64,000 bases of DNA from Chitinophaga filiformis (GTDB taxonomy: Bacteria > Bacteroidota > Bacteroidia > Chitinophagales > Chitinophagaceae), in the NCBI RefSeq assembly GCF_021646545.1, contig NZ_JAKIRP010000017.1:1-64000 (forward strand). The letters run 5' to 3'. Of the stretch, positions 45,906 through 55,331 are shown in pieces. Numbering within the stretch: the stretch's first letter is position 1; each line of letters begins with the position of its first letter. A program made the position numbers and the translations under genes. Below the pieces are notes generated by a model. That model searched no databases, was not told the DNA's origin, and saw nothing but the letters and a program-made list of their open reading frames with translations.

Positions 45906-47248
45906 TTCATCAAATGCTTTTCACGTATTACTGTTAGAAAATTGTCTGCAAATAGTTTCAGTGCGTCTATCATGTACCTGGTATCTCCCAGTGCCAGTGC
46001 GGGGGATAACATTTTTTGTATAAGGGATGCCAACTGACGTGTTTTGTCCAATGCCACCAGTGTCGACACAACAACCATATAAGATGCAACGGTGGCTATG
46101 GCAGCGCCGACTCCTCCCAGCGATGGAATAAGCAGAATGTTAATGGCGATGTTTACAACAAGCCCGGCACAGCTGGCATACAGATTCGTTTTGTAGGCGC
46201 CCTCTATCAGCTGGTACTGCATTAATGCTGTACTCAGAAAAACCGGGATATTGGCCCAGATATGTATGGAGAGAATGATTCCCGATTTTGGAAATTGAAT
46301 ACCATATAATAGCTGGGTGATCATAGCCGATGAAAAGGTCATTACCACCGCAATTGCCACACTTACCCAGAACGATAACCTTAACCATCTTTCCATGGCA
46401 TGCAGATAAGCGTGCATATCGTCCTGCCTTTTTGATATCAATCCGGGCAGGAGGGCCGTAGCCAATACAGTAGGCAGTGCGTACCAGAGCTCCGATATTC
46501 TTGCCGCTGCGGCATATTCTCCCAGTTGTACAGAAGTGCCAAGTGTGTCGAGTAACAGCTGATCTGCTTTTACATACAGCAGGATCAATATACCAGTGAA
46601 CATCAATGGCCAGCTGTGCAGGAAAAGGTGTTTTATCTCTGATAAACTGATCGCCGTAAAAAGACGATGACCGTCTTTCAGGTAGAAGATCAGTATAGTG
46701 AGATACGTCAGCACCAATTCAGCAAATGACAGCCATACAAACTGAAGCAGGGTTCCATCGAGGTAAACAAATACTATTTTGATGATGCAGAAGGCCACAA
46801 AGAAGCTGACCTTGGGAATGATCACCTTTTGTACTTCATTCTTTGCCTGGTAGAAGTAATCGAATACATCGAAACTCAGCAATACGATGTTTAACGCCGT
46901 GATGATGGTGCAATGAAGGTACACCTCTGAGTGCCGTCTGGTGGCGTATACAATGGCAGCGCAGAACAGGAACGCCATAATGCCTGCAGTAAAACGTATA
47001 GCTAATGTAGACGCGATGATTTTATCCTCTCTTTCCGGAAAGGATACCGCCTCTTTTACTACCACCTTGTCAAGTCCCAGTATAGCAATGCTACCCACTA
47101 TCGCCGTCAGGGCAATAGCGTAGTTCCATATGCCAAAGGCCTCTGGCCCGATATGACGGGCTATCATTGCGATAGTGATGAGACCTATGAACAACCTGGC
47201 AAGTTTATCTACCAGCAACCAACCGCTATTTTTAAATATCTTATGCAA
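45902..47248 (-). CDS. wzx: Wzx-type polysaccharide flippase
   Basis: The 448-residue protein has about 12 to 14 membrane helices and the MATE/MOP-type polysaccharide synthase N-terminus (NSGWLLVDKLARLFIGLITI, ARHIGPEAFGIWNYAIALTA). Such proteins flip the lipid-linked repeat unit to the periplasmic face. It lies between wzc and the methyltransferase/glycosyltransferase genes and overlaps wzc by 8 bases. Confidence 0.92.
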   Translation of the reverse strand: MHKIFKNSGWLLVDKLARLFIGLITIAMIARHIGPEAFGIWNYAIALTAIVGSIAILGLDKVVVKEAVSFPEREDKIIASTLAIRFTAGIMAFLFCAAIVYATRRHSEVYLHCTIITALNIVLLSFDVFDYFYQAKNEVQKVIIPKVSFFVAFCIIKIVFVYLDGTLLQFVWLSFAELVLTYLTILIFYLKDGHRLFTAISLSEIKHLFLHSWPLMFTGILILLYVKADQLLLDTLGTSVQLGEYAAAARISELWYALPTVLATALLPGLISKRQDDMHAYLHAMERWLRLSFWVSVAIAVVMTFSSAMITQLLYGIQFPKSGIILSIHIWANIPVFLSTALMQYQLIEGAYKTNLYASCAGLVVNIAINILLIPSLGGVGAAIATVASYMVVVSTLVALDKTRQLASLIQKMLSPALALGDTRYMIDALKLFADNFLTVIREKHLMK

Positions 47249-49616
47249 TCCTTTGTTTCATTTTTTTAGCAAACGTTGACCACATCCTGGCTTTATCTCT
47301 GTTCTCAGAATAAGAATAATGATCATAGTAGTAGTAAGGATAGAAAGAGTCCTGTTCTATACCATTGAAAATGACCCCCGTTTTGCGGAAGAAGCTTTCC
47401 CTGACGTTTTCAGCTACAGCAGTCATCTTGGACTTCAGCGTAAAGTTGTAGCGTACCATAAACAGGGTACAGTCCACATATGGTGCGAGGCTCTTCGAGT
47501 CTGACACTATACCGATCGGAGCGGTATCAATGATGATATAATCAAACCGCTGCTTTAATGTCTCCAGTAATGTCTTCATCCGGTTGCTTTCAATCAGCTC
47601 AACAGGGTTGGGCGGGATAGGACCGGAAGATATCAGGTACAAACTTTCTGTACCCGGTACTTTTTTGATGATCTCATCTATCGTTTTGCTTTCCACCATA
47701 TAGCTGGTTACACCAATCTGATTATCCAACCCGAGAGAGCGGGATAATTTCGGTTTGCGCAGATCCAGCTCCAGGAGTATGGCTTTTTTATTGTTAACAG
47801 TCAGTGCATTGCCCAGGTGAGCCGTCATAAAAGTCTTTCCTTCGCCGGAAATGCTGGAGGTGATCATGATGGTAGCAGCGCTGTGATGTTCATTCAGCAG
47901 GAAGCGCAGGTTAGTACGAAGATTGAAGATCTGTTCAAGTAACACTGACCTGTTATGGAGCGACATGTCCTTTCCTTTTGTTTCATCCTGGTAGATCTCT
48001 GCCATGACAGGTCTGCCAAATGCCTGTTCTATTTCTGACTTATCAAGCACTTTGTTGTTCAGGAAATATTTGATGTAGATGTATACTGTACAAAGCATAA
48101 GGGCGGCTGCAAGGAAGCTGACGAGCACCAAAGTCTTTTTAGGTGACTCCGGTTTCGAGGGAACAAATGCAGGCGCCAGCACTTTATTGTCTGTAACATT
48201 ACTGGCGTAAGAAATAGCCGCTTCTTCTTTCTTTTTCAACAGGTGCAGATACAGGTTTTCCTTCACACTCTGTTGTCTTTTGATATTGATGTACTCACGT
48301 TCATAAGCCGGAATATTGGCAATCTTGGCCTGTATCTGGTTCACCTTTGTCTGCATCTGGCTCTGCGCTACGCCGGCATTACGTTTATATCCGGAGATGT
48401 AGTTCTTGATAGTGTTCTTTGCATCATTGATCTGGGCATCCGTGTTCTGAAGGATCATACTGCCAGGTTGCAGGGAGAGGGAAAGCCTTTTTTTCTCCTT
48501 CAGCAGTTCCTCATAACGGTTGATCATACCTGTCAGGGCCTGATCTACATTACCTAATACCGGTGCAAACGGATAGTCGGTACCGGGATCATTAATATAG
48601 GACTCCACCTGGTCAAATACAGACAATTGCATATTGGCGTCATTCAGCTTCAGATCGGCTTCTTTAACCTGTTCCAGTGCCAGCTTGGAGCTGCCTTCGA
48701 TGTCTGTAATGCCCCGCTGCACTTTAAACTGTTCTTCCTGTTTTTCAAGGAATCCCAGCTCATCTTTGAGTGAGTCGATACGTACATTGAGAAAGCGGAT
48801 AGTTTTGAGGGCTACCCGGTTCTTATCATCCAGGGTATATTCATTATAGGTATCCAGCAGTGCATTCAGGAAGTGGGCAGTGCGGGCAGCTATCCTGTCT
48901 TCATAGGTTACCATCACAACTGTAGCATCCCTGTTGACGAGGGCTGTCCCAATATCTTCTATTTTCTTATAAGCCAGTTCTTCCACAGAGTCGATCCGCA
49001 CCCTGTAGGTATTACCGGCTGCTTCGGGAACTGTTGCGTCAAAGGTGATGCTGAACTGGTTGTTGTTCACCATAAAGGGCTCGCCGGAATGTATATTGAA
49101 TGTAGTGGGATCGTCGTCATGCGGATTATTGATCCAGTGTACCTGCAGGAGGTTCCTGTCTTCCCTGACGTCAAAGGTATAATTGCCTACATGTGTGCTG
49201 TCGCCGAGGAAATGCAGTGTGAGCGGATTCCGTTCATAGATTTCCTCGTTACGGAAAGTGCCTTTTACATAATAGCGTACGTTGAAACGATTATCCCGGA
49301 TCACCTTTTCGACGAGGATGGGGGATTTAAGCACTTCCATTTCATTTTCAATGTTCTTACCATTGTTGAATAGAGATAATGACTTCAACAGGTCAGTCTC
49401 TTCCCCATTCTTCTTTTCATCTTTGAGATACAATTTGGCGCTCGACATATATCGTGGCCTTGCATATTTGAGATAGGCAATAGCACCGCCCGCAGCTATC
49501 AGCAGAACAATGAGGTACAGGGGCCAGTGGAATAGCAGTTTTTGGAACAGATCGCCAAGGTCTATTATGGCATTTTTATTACTAATTTCTTTATTGCGGT
49601 TCATTTGCGGTATCAT
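47241..49616 (-). CDS. wzc: Polysaccharide co-polymerase and tyrosine autokinase (Wzc-like)
   Basis: The 791-residue protein has a Wzz domain with an N-terminal membrane helix (about 32-50), a long periplasmic coiled coil (about 270-480) and a second helix (about 505-525). A cytoplasmic BY-kinase domain follows, with Walker A SISGEGKTF (Lys about 594), Walker A' LLELDLRKPK and Walker B YIIIDTAP. The C-terminus has a Tyr cluster, SFYPYYYYDHYSYSE, typical of autophosphorylated Wzc tails. It sets chain length and couples export to Wza. It starts 4 bases within the wza stop region. Confidence 0.95.
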   Translation of the reverse strand: MIPQMNRNKEISNKNAIIDLGDLFQKLLFHWPLYLIVLLIAAGGAIAYLKYARPRYMSSAKLYLKDEKKNGEETDLLKSLSLFNNGKNIENEMEVLKSPILVEKVIRDNRFNVRYYVKGTFRNEEIYERNPLTLHFLGDSTHVGNYTFDVREDRNLLQVHWINNPHDDDPTTFNIHSGEPFMVNNNQFSITFDATVPEAAGNTYRVRIDSVEELAYKKIEDIGTALVNRDATVVMVTYEDRIAARTAHFLNALLDTYNEYTLDDKNRVALKTIRFLNVRIDSLKDELGFLEKQEEQFKVQRGITDIEGSSKLALEQVKEADLKLNDANMQLSVFDQVESYINDPGTDYPFAPVLGNVDQALTGMINRYEELLKEKKRLSLSLQPGSMILQNTDAQINDAKNTIKNYISGYKRNAGVAQSQMQTKVNQIQAKIANIPAYEREYINIKRQQSVKENLYLHLLKKKEEAAISYASNVTDNKVLAPAFVPSKPESPKKTLVLVSFLAAALMLCTVYIYIKYFLNNKVLDKSEIEQAFGRPVMAEIYQDETKGKDMSLHNRSVLLEQIFNLRTNLRFLLNEHHSAATIMITSSISGEGKTFMTAHLGNALTVNNKKAILLELDLRKPKLSRSLGLDNQIGVTSYMVESKTIDEIIKKVPGTESLYLISSGPIPPNPVELIESNRMKTLLETLKQRFDYIIIDTAPIGIVSDSKSLAPYVDCTLFMVRYNFTLKSKMTAVAENVRESFFRKTGVIFNGIEQDSFYPYYYYDHYSYSENRDKARMWSTFAKKMKQRIA

Positions 49617-50377
49617 TTTACGGAAACGATGACGATAGTGGTGATCAATGACAGAATACCGATAGCTGCAGGTAACAGCTGTACTATCTTTGAAGTGTTG
49701 AACTGTTTGTTGGGGCCCGGCTTTACATATATCACATCATTATTATTCAGATAATAATAGGGAGACGAAAGAGTTTTACTATTATTCAGGTTCAGCGACG
49801 CGTATGTTTTTTCTCCGTTCACTTCACGGATGATCATAATATCATCTCTGACGGCAGTTATATTCAGATCGCCTGCCATACTTAAGGCATCGAGCACCGA
49901 TGCCCTCTCGCCGGAGATCCGGTAAGAGCCCGGACGGGCCACATCTCCCAGTACAGAGATCCTGAAATTGGCAATACGGGTCGAGACATAAGGATTGCGG
50001 ATCGTCTTGTTTAACTCCTGCGTGATGATGTCGTTTATTTCGGCTGTCGTTTTATGTTTGACGTATACTTTACCGATCATTGGAAGGTTTACGTAGCCCG
50101 CGCTGTCTACAATATACCCGGGGTCCGCACCATCAGCGGATAAAGGGGACGAATTGACCGCGGCGGGATTTAATATGAGTGAAATGTCTTTATCGATCGT
50201 TGTAATGGTGATCTGTAATATGTCTCCGGGTTGCACTTTGAGTGCCTGCAACCTGGAGGCAGATTCTGCTCCGGTCGCTTTTTCAAGGTCATTGAAATAG
50301 GTTATCTTTTTAGTGTTGATACAGCTTGTAAGAAGGACCAGGGTAGTAAATAACAATAAATAGAATTTAGCTATCAT
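49613..50377 (-). CDS. wza: Polysaccharide export lipoprotein (Wza-like)
   Basis: The 254-residue protein has a lipobox LLTSCINTK and a Poly_export domain (VQPGDILQITI, about 48-130) followed by SLBB-type repeats (VLGDVARPGSYRI, ASVLDALSMAGD). A C-terminal helix of about 22 hydrophobic residues ends the protein, as in many short Bacteroidota Wza proteins. It forms the outer-membrane export channel and is paired with Wzc, with a 4-base overlap. Confidence 0.94.
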   Translation of the reverse strand: MIAKFYLLLFTTLVLLTSCINTKKITYFNDLEKATGAESASRLQALKVQPGDILQITITTIDKDISLILNPAAVNSSPLSADGADPGYIVDSAGYVNLPMIGKVYVKHKTTAEINDIITQELNKTIRNPYVSTRIANFRISVLGDVARPGSYRISGERASVLDALSMAGDLNITAVRDDIMIIREVNGEKTYASLNLNNSKTLSSPYYYLNNNDVIYVKPGPNKQFNTSKIVQLLPAAIGILSLITTIVIVSVK

Positions 50378-50441
50378 ATCTGATTTCGATTAATAAAACA
50401 AGGTGGTAACAGTTGCTAAGTGCCCGTACTGGTAACCTTAG

Positions 50442-51680
50442 TTATGTGGTGGTGATCTGATTATTAACAACAGTGACAAGACCCGGTACCGGTTTTTTGA
50501 GTAGCCGCTTTCTGAACATTTCCTGCAGCGGTAGTTCGAAATAATAATGAGTAAGGATACTTAGCGGGATCAGCACTGAATAGAACAGAAGCACTGTCAA
50601 TGGAGAATGAAACACCTCCCTGCTGATTCCCAGCGCATCAACTGCAATAAACAATAATACCATTAACGGAAAATGGAGGAGGTACAGTGCATAACTGGCA
50701 TTTCCCAATACCAGTGCCCATTTTACTTTCAGGCTTCCCTTTGTTGTTTCCGACAATGCAAGTGTTAGAATTGTAACAGGAGATATAATGGTCCTGAAGA
50801 AAGTGTTCCTGGAAAGGTTGTACAAGGCCGTATCAAAGGCAACATCCTTTCCTGGCAGTACCTTTTTCATCAGTATCAGTGAGAAATCCCTGATATAAGA
50901 GAAAGCGTATTCTGTAAGCACGATCATCCATAATGCCACAGCAGTAATGGTTACTATAGTGGTAATCCTGCGCGGGTTCTTTTGTTCGATCAGCCAGGCA
51001 TAGACATAATAGGTAAGCCCTCCAAGGAAAAAGGAATAGATACCCTGGCCTATCATGGAATAAAAATGTTGTATAACAGCGCCTGCAACTACTATCGCTA
51101 ACAGGAGACCTTTATTACGGTGCAGCTTTTTCCAGCTAATAAGAAAGAACAACAGGTATAGCAGTAGTTCTACCGATACAGACCAGGAAGGGCCGTTAAA
51201 TCCGTTGAGGGCCGGTGTACGCTCAAAGCCCCAGCTATGTATGACGAGCAGGTTTAGCAGAAAGTGGTAAGCATCGTTATTCTGAATAATAAAGGTGTGA
51301 CCGTTCATGCTGACCATAATGTATTGCAGCATTATGAGCGATAGCAATGTGATAAAATGAACAGGATAAAGACGGGTGAGCCGGTAGCATATGAAGTTGC
51401 CGAAAGGCGTTCTCCCGTCAGCTATTTTATCTGAATAGAACCAGAAGAAGATGAATCCTGACAACAGAAAGAAAAGATCTACAGCATAAAATGCATGATT
51501 ATAAAAGATCGAGAGGTAGGGAAATAAGGGAAGTCCCAGCTCTTCCAGTGGTTTAGTCTGTAAGGTCTGATCCGTATAAAAATAGAACTGCCAGTGGCAT
51601 AAGACCACAATAAGTGCAGCAAGCCCTCTTATAGCATCCAGGCTAAAAAAATATCGTGGTGAAGACGTGTTAGAAATCAT
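50442..51680 (-). CDS. Acyltransferase-3 family membrane protein
   Basis: The ATG at 51680 begins MISNTSSPRYFFSLDAIRGL; a TTG start further upstream is less likely. The 412-residue protein has about ten membrane helices and the acyltransferase-3 signatures LDAIRGLAALIVVLCHWQ (catalytic His) and NGPSWSVSVELLLYLLFF. Members such as OafA acetylate or succinylate sugars of polysaccharides. It lies 64 bases upstream of wza on the same strand. I find no separate promoter in front of wza, so it may be the first gene of the whole operon. Confidence 0.9.
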   Translation of the reverse strand: MISNTSSPRYFFSLDAIRGLAALIVVLCHWQFYFYTDQTLQTKPLEELGLPLFPYLSIFYNHAFYAVDLFFLLSGFIFFWFYSDKIADGRTPFGNFICYRLTRLYPVHFITLLSLIMLQYIMVSMNGHTFIIQNNDAYHFLLNLLVIHSWGFERTPALNGFNGPSWSVSVELLLYLLFFLISWKKLHRNKGLLLAIVVAGAVIQHFYSMIGQGIYSFFLGGLTYYVYAWLIEQKNPRRITTIVTITAVALWMIVLTEYAFSYIRDFSLILMKKVLPGKDVAFDTALYNLSRNTFFRTIISPVTILTLALSETTKGSLKVKWALVLGNASYALYLLHFPLMVLLFIAVDALGISREVFHSPLTVLLFYSVLIPLSILTHYYFELPLQEMFRKRLLKKPVPGLVTVVNNQITTT

Positions 51681-51991
51681 GGAATAGCGATCAAGTAGAA
51701 ACAATAAAACACCTTATAATGATTGGGGCACCATTATGCAAGTACTAAATTCGCAGCGTTTATTGATTATCGCATTCTCAGATTGAGGCAAGTTAAATCA
51801 AAAAAATCATATGCGCAAAATTGCGAAAAAAGTTGGGCGGACAGAACGATTCCTGTGTCATATTGAATATGCAAACAGAAGTACGCAAACGCATATGTTA
51901 TGAATTATCGCGAAATGAACAATAATTGTTAATTATTGTATTTATGGGGTAATAAATTTTAGGAGAGCGCTCCGCTTATTTAACTCATACC
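51681..51991. other. Divergent region between acyltransferase and FkbM-like genes
   Basis: The 311 AT-rich bases contain the minus-strand promoter candidate at 51788-51818 and a GCGCAAAATTGCG near-palindrome (51813-51825) that includes its -33 element. No full plus-strand TAnnTTTG match is present; TATTTATG at about 51939 is the nearest. Confidence 0.45.
51788..51818 (-). promoter_or_regulatory. Promoter candidate for the capsule/exopolysaccharide operon
   Basis: Minus strand: TTG at 818-816 of the 51 kb block, a 20-nt spacer, then TAACTTGC at 51795-51788, a near match to TAnnTTTG. The predicted start near 51780 leaves about 100 nt before the acyltransferase ATG. If correct, it drives acyltransferase, wza, wzc and everything to 37600. 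Confidence 0.4.
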
Positions 51992-52906
51992 ATGTTCCTG
52001 ATGAAACGAATGAAAAAATTGGTGAATGTCTTGCACCATTTTTTGTACACCTCAAGAAAAGCACAACAATCAGACCTGCTGTTATTAGGTACCCTTCTCG
52101 CCCGGCAGAACAAGGAACTGCCGGTGCTGGATAACATTTCTGCCGCTGAGTTTAAAGTCTTCTCCCAGACAGGAGATGATGGCATTATTCAATACCTTAT
52201 TAATAAAGTGTATATCCCGGAGACAACATTTATAGAGTTTGGAGTAGAGAACTACGTTGAGTCAAATACACGTTTCCTGTTGAAATATAACAACTGGTCG
52301 GGGCTAGTAATTGATGGCTCAAAGAAGAGTATCCGTTACATCATGTCTGACGATATTTATTATCAGCATGACCTGAAAGCGGTGCAGGCATTCATTACAG
52401 CAGAAAATATTAATGACCTGATCGGCGTACATGGTATGAAAGGAGAAATAGGACTATTGTCTGTCGATATTGACGGTAATGACTATTGGGTGTGGAAAGC
52501 CATTGATGTTGTTGACCCGGTGATAGTAGTAGCGGAATATAATAGTGTATTCGGTATCGACAGAGCGATAACCGTTCCTTATAAACCGGATTTCATAAGA
52601 GAGCAGGCTCACTATAGTCATCTCTATTTTGGCGCATCACTGAAAGCACTGTGTGTATTGGCCGAAGAAAAGGGGTATGCCTTTGTCGGATCCAATTCAA
52701 TAGGTAATAATGCTTATTTCGTAAAGAAGAACAGACTGGGAGGACTCAGGGCGCTCAGCGCAGAAGAAGGGTATGTTTATTCCCGTTTCCGTGAAAGTCG
52801 TGACAAAAAAGGAAACCTCAATTATTTGTCGGGTGCTGAAAGATATGAATGTATAAAAGGATTGTCTGTATATAATGTAATGACAGGACTGGAGGAAAAA
52901 TTATAA
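51992..52906 (+). CDS. FkbM-like methyltransferase-fold protein of uncertain function
   Basis: The 304-residue protein has a Rossmann-like core: FIEFGVENYVESNTRFLL in place of motif I, WSGLVIDGSKKSIRY at motif II, and LLSVDIDGNDYWVWKAI. This is the pattern of FkbM relatives of unknown substrate found in polysaccharide loci. A second ATG at 52001 is possible. It is divergent from the acyltransferase and 23 bases before a true FkbM gene, so both may modify the same polymer. Confidence 0.72.
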   Translation: MFLMKRMKKLVNVLHHFLYTSRKAQQSDLLLLGTLLARQNKELPVLDNISAAEFKVFSQTGDDGIIQYLINKVYIPETTFIEFGVENYVESNTRFLLKYNNWSGLVIDGSKKSIRYIMSDDIYYQHDLKAVQAFITAENINDLIGVHGMKGEIGLLSVDIDGNDYWVWKAIDVVDPVIVVAEYNSVFGIDRAITVPYKPDFIREQAHYSHLYFGASLKALCVLAEEKGYAFVGSNSIGNNAYFVKKNRLGGLRALSAEEGYVYSRFRESRDKKGNLNYLSGAERYECIKGLSVYNVMTGLEEKL

Positions 52907-52929
52907 CACTACCAAAACTAAACTAATCA

Positions 52930-53730
52930 ATGAATCTATTTACCAATGCCCTGATAAAAGTTTACGTCTTCATTTTTGCACGGAAGGCGCTTTATCCCAT
53001 CAATCTGCTCCTGTATAAATTAAGTATGAGAGGACTGGGCATCATGAATCATGAAAACGATTATGTGAGTGGCGAGAACGCCTTTGTTAAATATATGATC
53101 TCAACCGGAAAATTCAACAGTGGTGTAATTCTGGACGTAGGTGCCAATATTGGCCACTATTCGGTTATGCTGCGAAACTGGAAGGTGTCACTGCCTATAT
53201 ACGCATTTGAACCACATCCCGTTGCTTACAACAAACTTGAGGAGGCCGCGTCAATGCACCGGTTTATTCCTGTGCAGAAAGGAGCTGGAGAGTGTGCATT
53301 CACTACTTTTATCTATGACTATGTGGAGAACAAGGGATCTGAGCATGCCAGTATGTATAAAGAGGTGATCGCCGATTTCCGGAAGAGCGAAGTGGAAGAG
53401 ATAGCCATTGACCTGACTACTATTGACGAATTCATTGAGGAACACCGGCTGTCGAAAATAGCGTTGCTGAAAGTAGATACGGAAGGAAATGAGCTGAACG
53501 TATTAAAAGGGGCACGCCGTGCCATCGCAAGCGGAATAATCAATGTTATCCAGATAGAGTTTAATGAGATGAATGTAATTTCCCGTACCTTCTTTAAGGA
53601 CATCATAGATATATTGCCGGGATACGACTTTTACCGTCTGCTGCCCGACGGACTTAAAGCCATGGGAGAATATAATGTCGCGGCTTTTGAAATCTTTGCT
53701 TTTCAGAATATTGTCGCTATAAGGCGTTGA
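52930..53730 (+). CDS. FkbM-family methyltransferase C
   Basis: The 266-residue protein has a hydrophobic N-terminal stretch (about 5-35) that may hold it at the membrane, then SGVILDVGANIGHYSVML (motif I), YAFEPHPVAYNKL and the FkbM signature LLKVDTEGNELNVLKGARRA. It follows the FkbM-like gene by 23 bases. Polysaccharide methylation is the likely role, by context only. Confidence 0.88.
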   Translation: MNLFTNALIKVYVFIFARKALYPINLLLYKLSMRGLGIMNHENDYVSGENAFVKYMISTGKFNSGVILDVGANIGHYSVMLRNWKVSLPIYAFEPHPVAYNKLEEAASMHRFIPVQKGAGECAFTTFIYDYVENKGSEHASMYKEVIADFRKSEVEEIAIDLTTIDEFIEEHRLSKIALLKVDTEGNELNVLKGARRAIASGIINVIQIEFNEMNVISRTFFKDIIDILPGYDFYRLLPDGLKAMGEYNVAAFEIFAFQNIVAIRR

Positions 53731-53832
53731 AAGTAAGTTTTTTAGGAAAAGATTTAAAAGGTAGTGGGAAGTGCGCAAAAAAAGTGCGCATATAGTCCTG
53801 AATATTGCATTATTATTATAACCCAATAAGAA

Positions 53833-55257
53833 ATGCATATGAACAGCATTAATGGTAAAGATCTGCTGGCTATCGGTTATCAGCAGGGTAAAATACTTGG
53901 TTTAGCACTTGAAGTCCTGGAAAAACATTACCAGGAAGCTGAACATGAAGCAGTGCTGGCATTAATGAAAGATCTGCTTGAGAGGCCCGAAGCTTTCCTG
54001 GATCATGAAGTACTGGAAGACCTCGCCACTAAGATGATCGAAGAGGCGAAAGAGATTGAGAGCACTATTTTCCTTAATAATAGTGCTAAGGAGTTCGCGG
54101 TATACGGAGCAGAACATATTGCAGACGGCGCAGTGGCACAAATGAGAACAGCTATGAAACTGCCGGTTACGGTAGCGGGCGCTTTGATGCCGGATGCACA
54201 CCAGGGTTATGGACTGCCGATCGGTGGGGTACTGGCTACAAAGAACGCGGTGATACCTTATGGTGTGGGTGTGGATATAGGTTGCCGTATGGCATTGTCC
54301 ATCTTTGATATTACTGAAGAAGACTTCGTTCGTAATCATGATACCTATAAGCGGGAATTGATCGCACAGACCCGTTTTGGCGCCGGACATGGATACCATG
54401 GTAAGCATAGGTCAGAACACGCCGTACTGGACCGGAATGAGTTCAATATGACGCAGTTCATCAAAACCCTGAAAGATAAAGCGTATTCCCAATTAGGTAC
54501 TTCCGGCGGAGGAAACCACTTTGTGGAATGGGGTATCATTGAATTTGCCGAAGATGATCAGCCTTTAAATATTCCTAAGGGAAAATATCTCGCACTGTTG
54601 TCGCACTCCGGCTCCAGGGGGCTGGGAGCCACTATTGCCGGTTATTATACCCGGTTGGCGAAAGAATTGTGTAAACTGCCTAAAGAGGCGGCTAATCTTG
54701 CCTTTCTGGATATGAATACTGAAGCGGGCCAGGAATACTGGTTGGCGATGAATCTGGCCGGTGACTATGCTTCCGCCTGTCATCAGGTGATCCATGATAA
54801 ACTGACAAAAGCGATTGGTGGTACATTGCTGGCTAAAGTGGAAAACCACCACAACTTTGCCTGGAAGGAGATCTGGAACGGAGAAGAAGTGATCGTGCAT
54901 AGAAAAGGCGCTACTCCGGCAGGTAAAGGCGTAATGGGGATCATCCCGGGATCAATGACAGCACCGGGATTCCTGGTGAGAGGAAAAGGAGAAGAAAACG
55001 CCATTAATTCCGCTTCACACGGAGCCGGACGGCAGATGAGCCGTACCAGCGCTATGCAGAACATTACCCGGCAGGAGATGCAGGCTATGCTGCAGGCTAA
55101 TGGTGTGACCTTGATAGGCGCTGGACTGGACGAAGCACCGATGGCTTATAAAGACATCAATGTGGTAATGGAAGCACAGCAAGAGCTGGTGGATATAGTG
55201 GCTAAATTCTCTCCGAAAATGGTGAGAATGGCGGATGACGGAAGTAAAGAAGACTGA
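53833..55257 (+). CDS. rtcB: RtcB-family RNA ligase
   Basis: The 474-residue protein carries the RtcB core: MPDAHQGYGLPIGG, GVGVDIGCRMA with the metal-binding Cys, GTSGGGNHFVEWG, LLSHSGSRGLG, ENHHNFAW and SASHGAGRQMSRTSA with the His that takes GMP. RtcB joins 2',3'-cyclic phosphate and 5'-OH RNA ends using GTP and Mn. The first 70 residues (LEKHYQEAEHEAVLALMKDL) are an N-terminal helical extension seen in the Bacteroidota type. Archease is not encoded nearby. The gene appears to stand alone; a TGCGCA inverted repeat lies 43 bases upstream. Confidence 0.92.
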   Translation: MHMNSINGKDLLAIGYQQGKILGLALEVLEKHYQEAEHEAVLALMKDLLERPEAFLDHEVLEDLATKMIEEAKEIESTIFLNNSAKEFAVYGAEHIADGAVAQMRTAMKLPVTVAGALMPDAHQGYGLPIGGVLATKNAVIPYGVGVDIGCRMALSIFDITEEDFVRNHDTYKRELIAQTRFGAGHGYHGKHRSEHAVLDRNEFNMTQFIKTLKDKAYSQLGTSGGGNHFVEWGIIEFAEDDQPLNIPKGKYLALLSHSGSRGLGATIAGYYTRLAKELCKLPKEAANLAFLDMNTEAGQEYWLAMNLAGDYASACHQVIHDKLTKAIGGTLLAKVENHHNFAWKEIWNGEEVIVHRKGATPAGKGVMGIIPGSMTAPGFLVRGKGEENAINSASHGAGRQMSRTSAMQNITRQEMQAMLQANGVTLIGAGLDEAPMAYKDINVVMEAQQELVDIVAKFSPKMVRMADDGSKED

Positions 55258-55331
55258 TTATGGTTGGGCCTGGCTGACTCAGCATGAGTTTTGAGATGTA
55301 ATAACCAGTGTTCATGTTAATTCCGTTAAAT

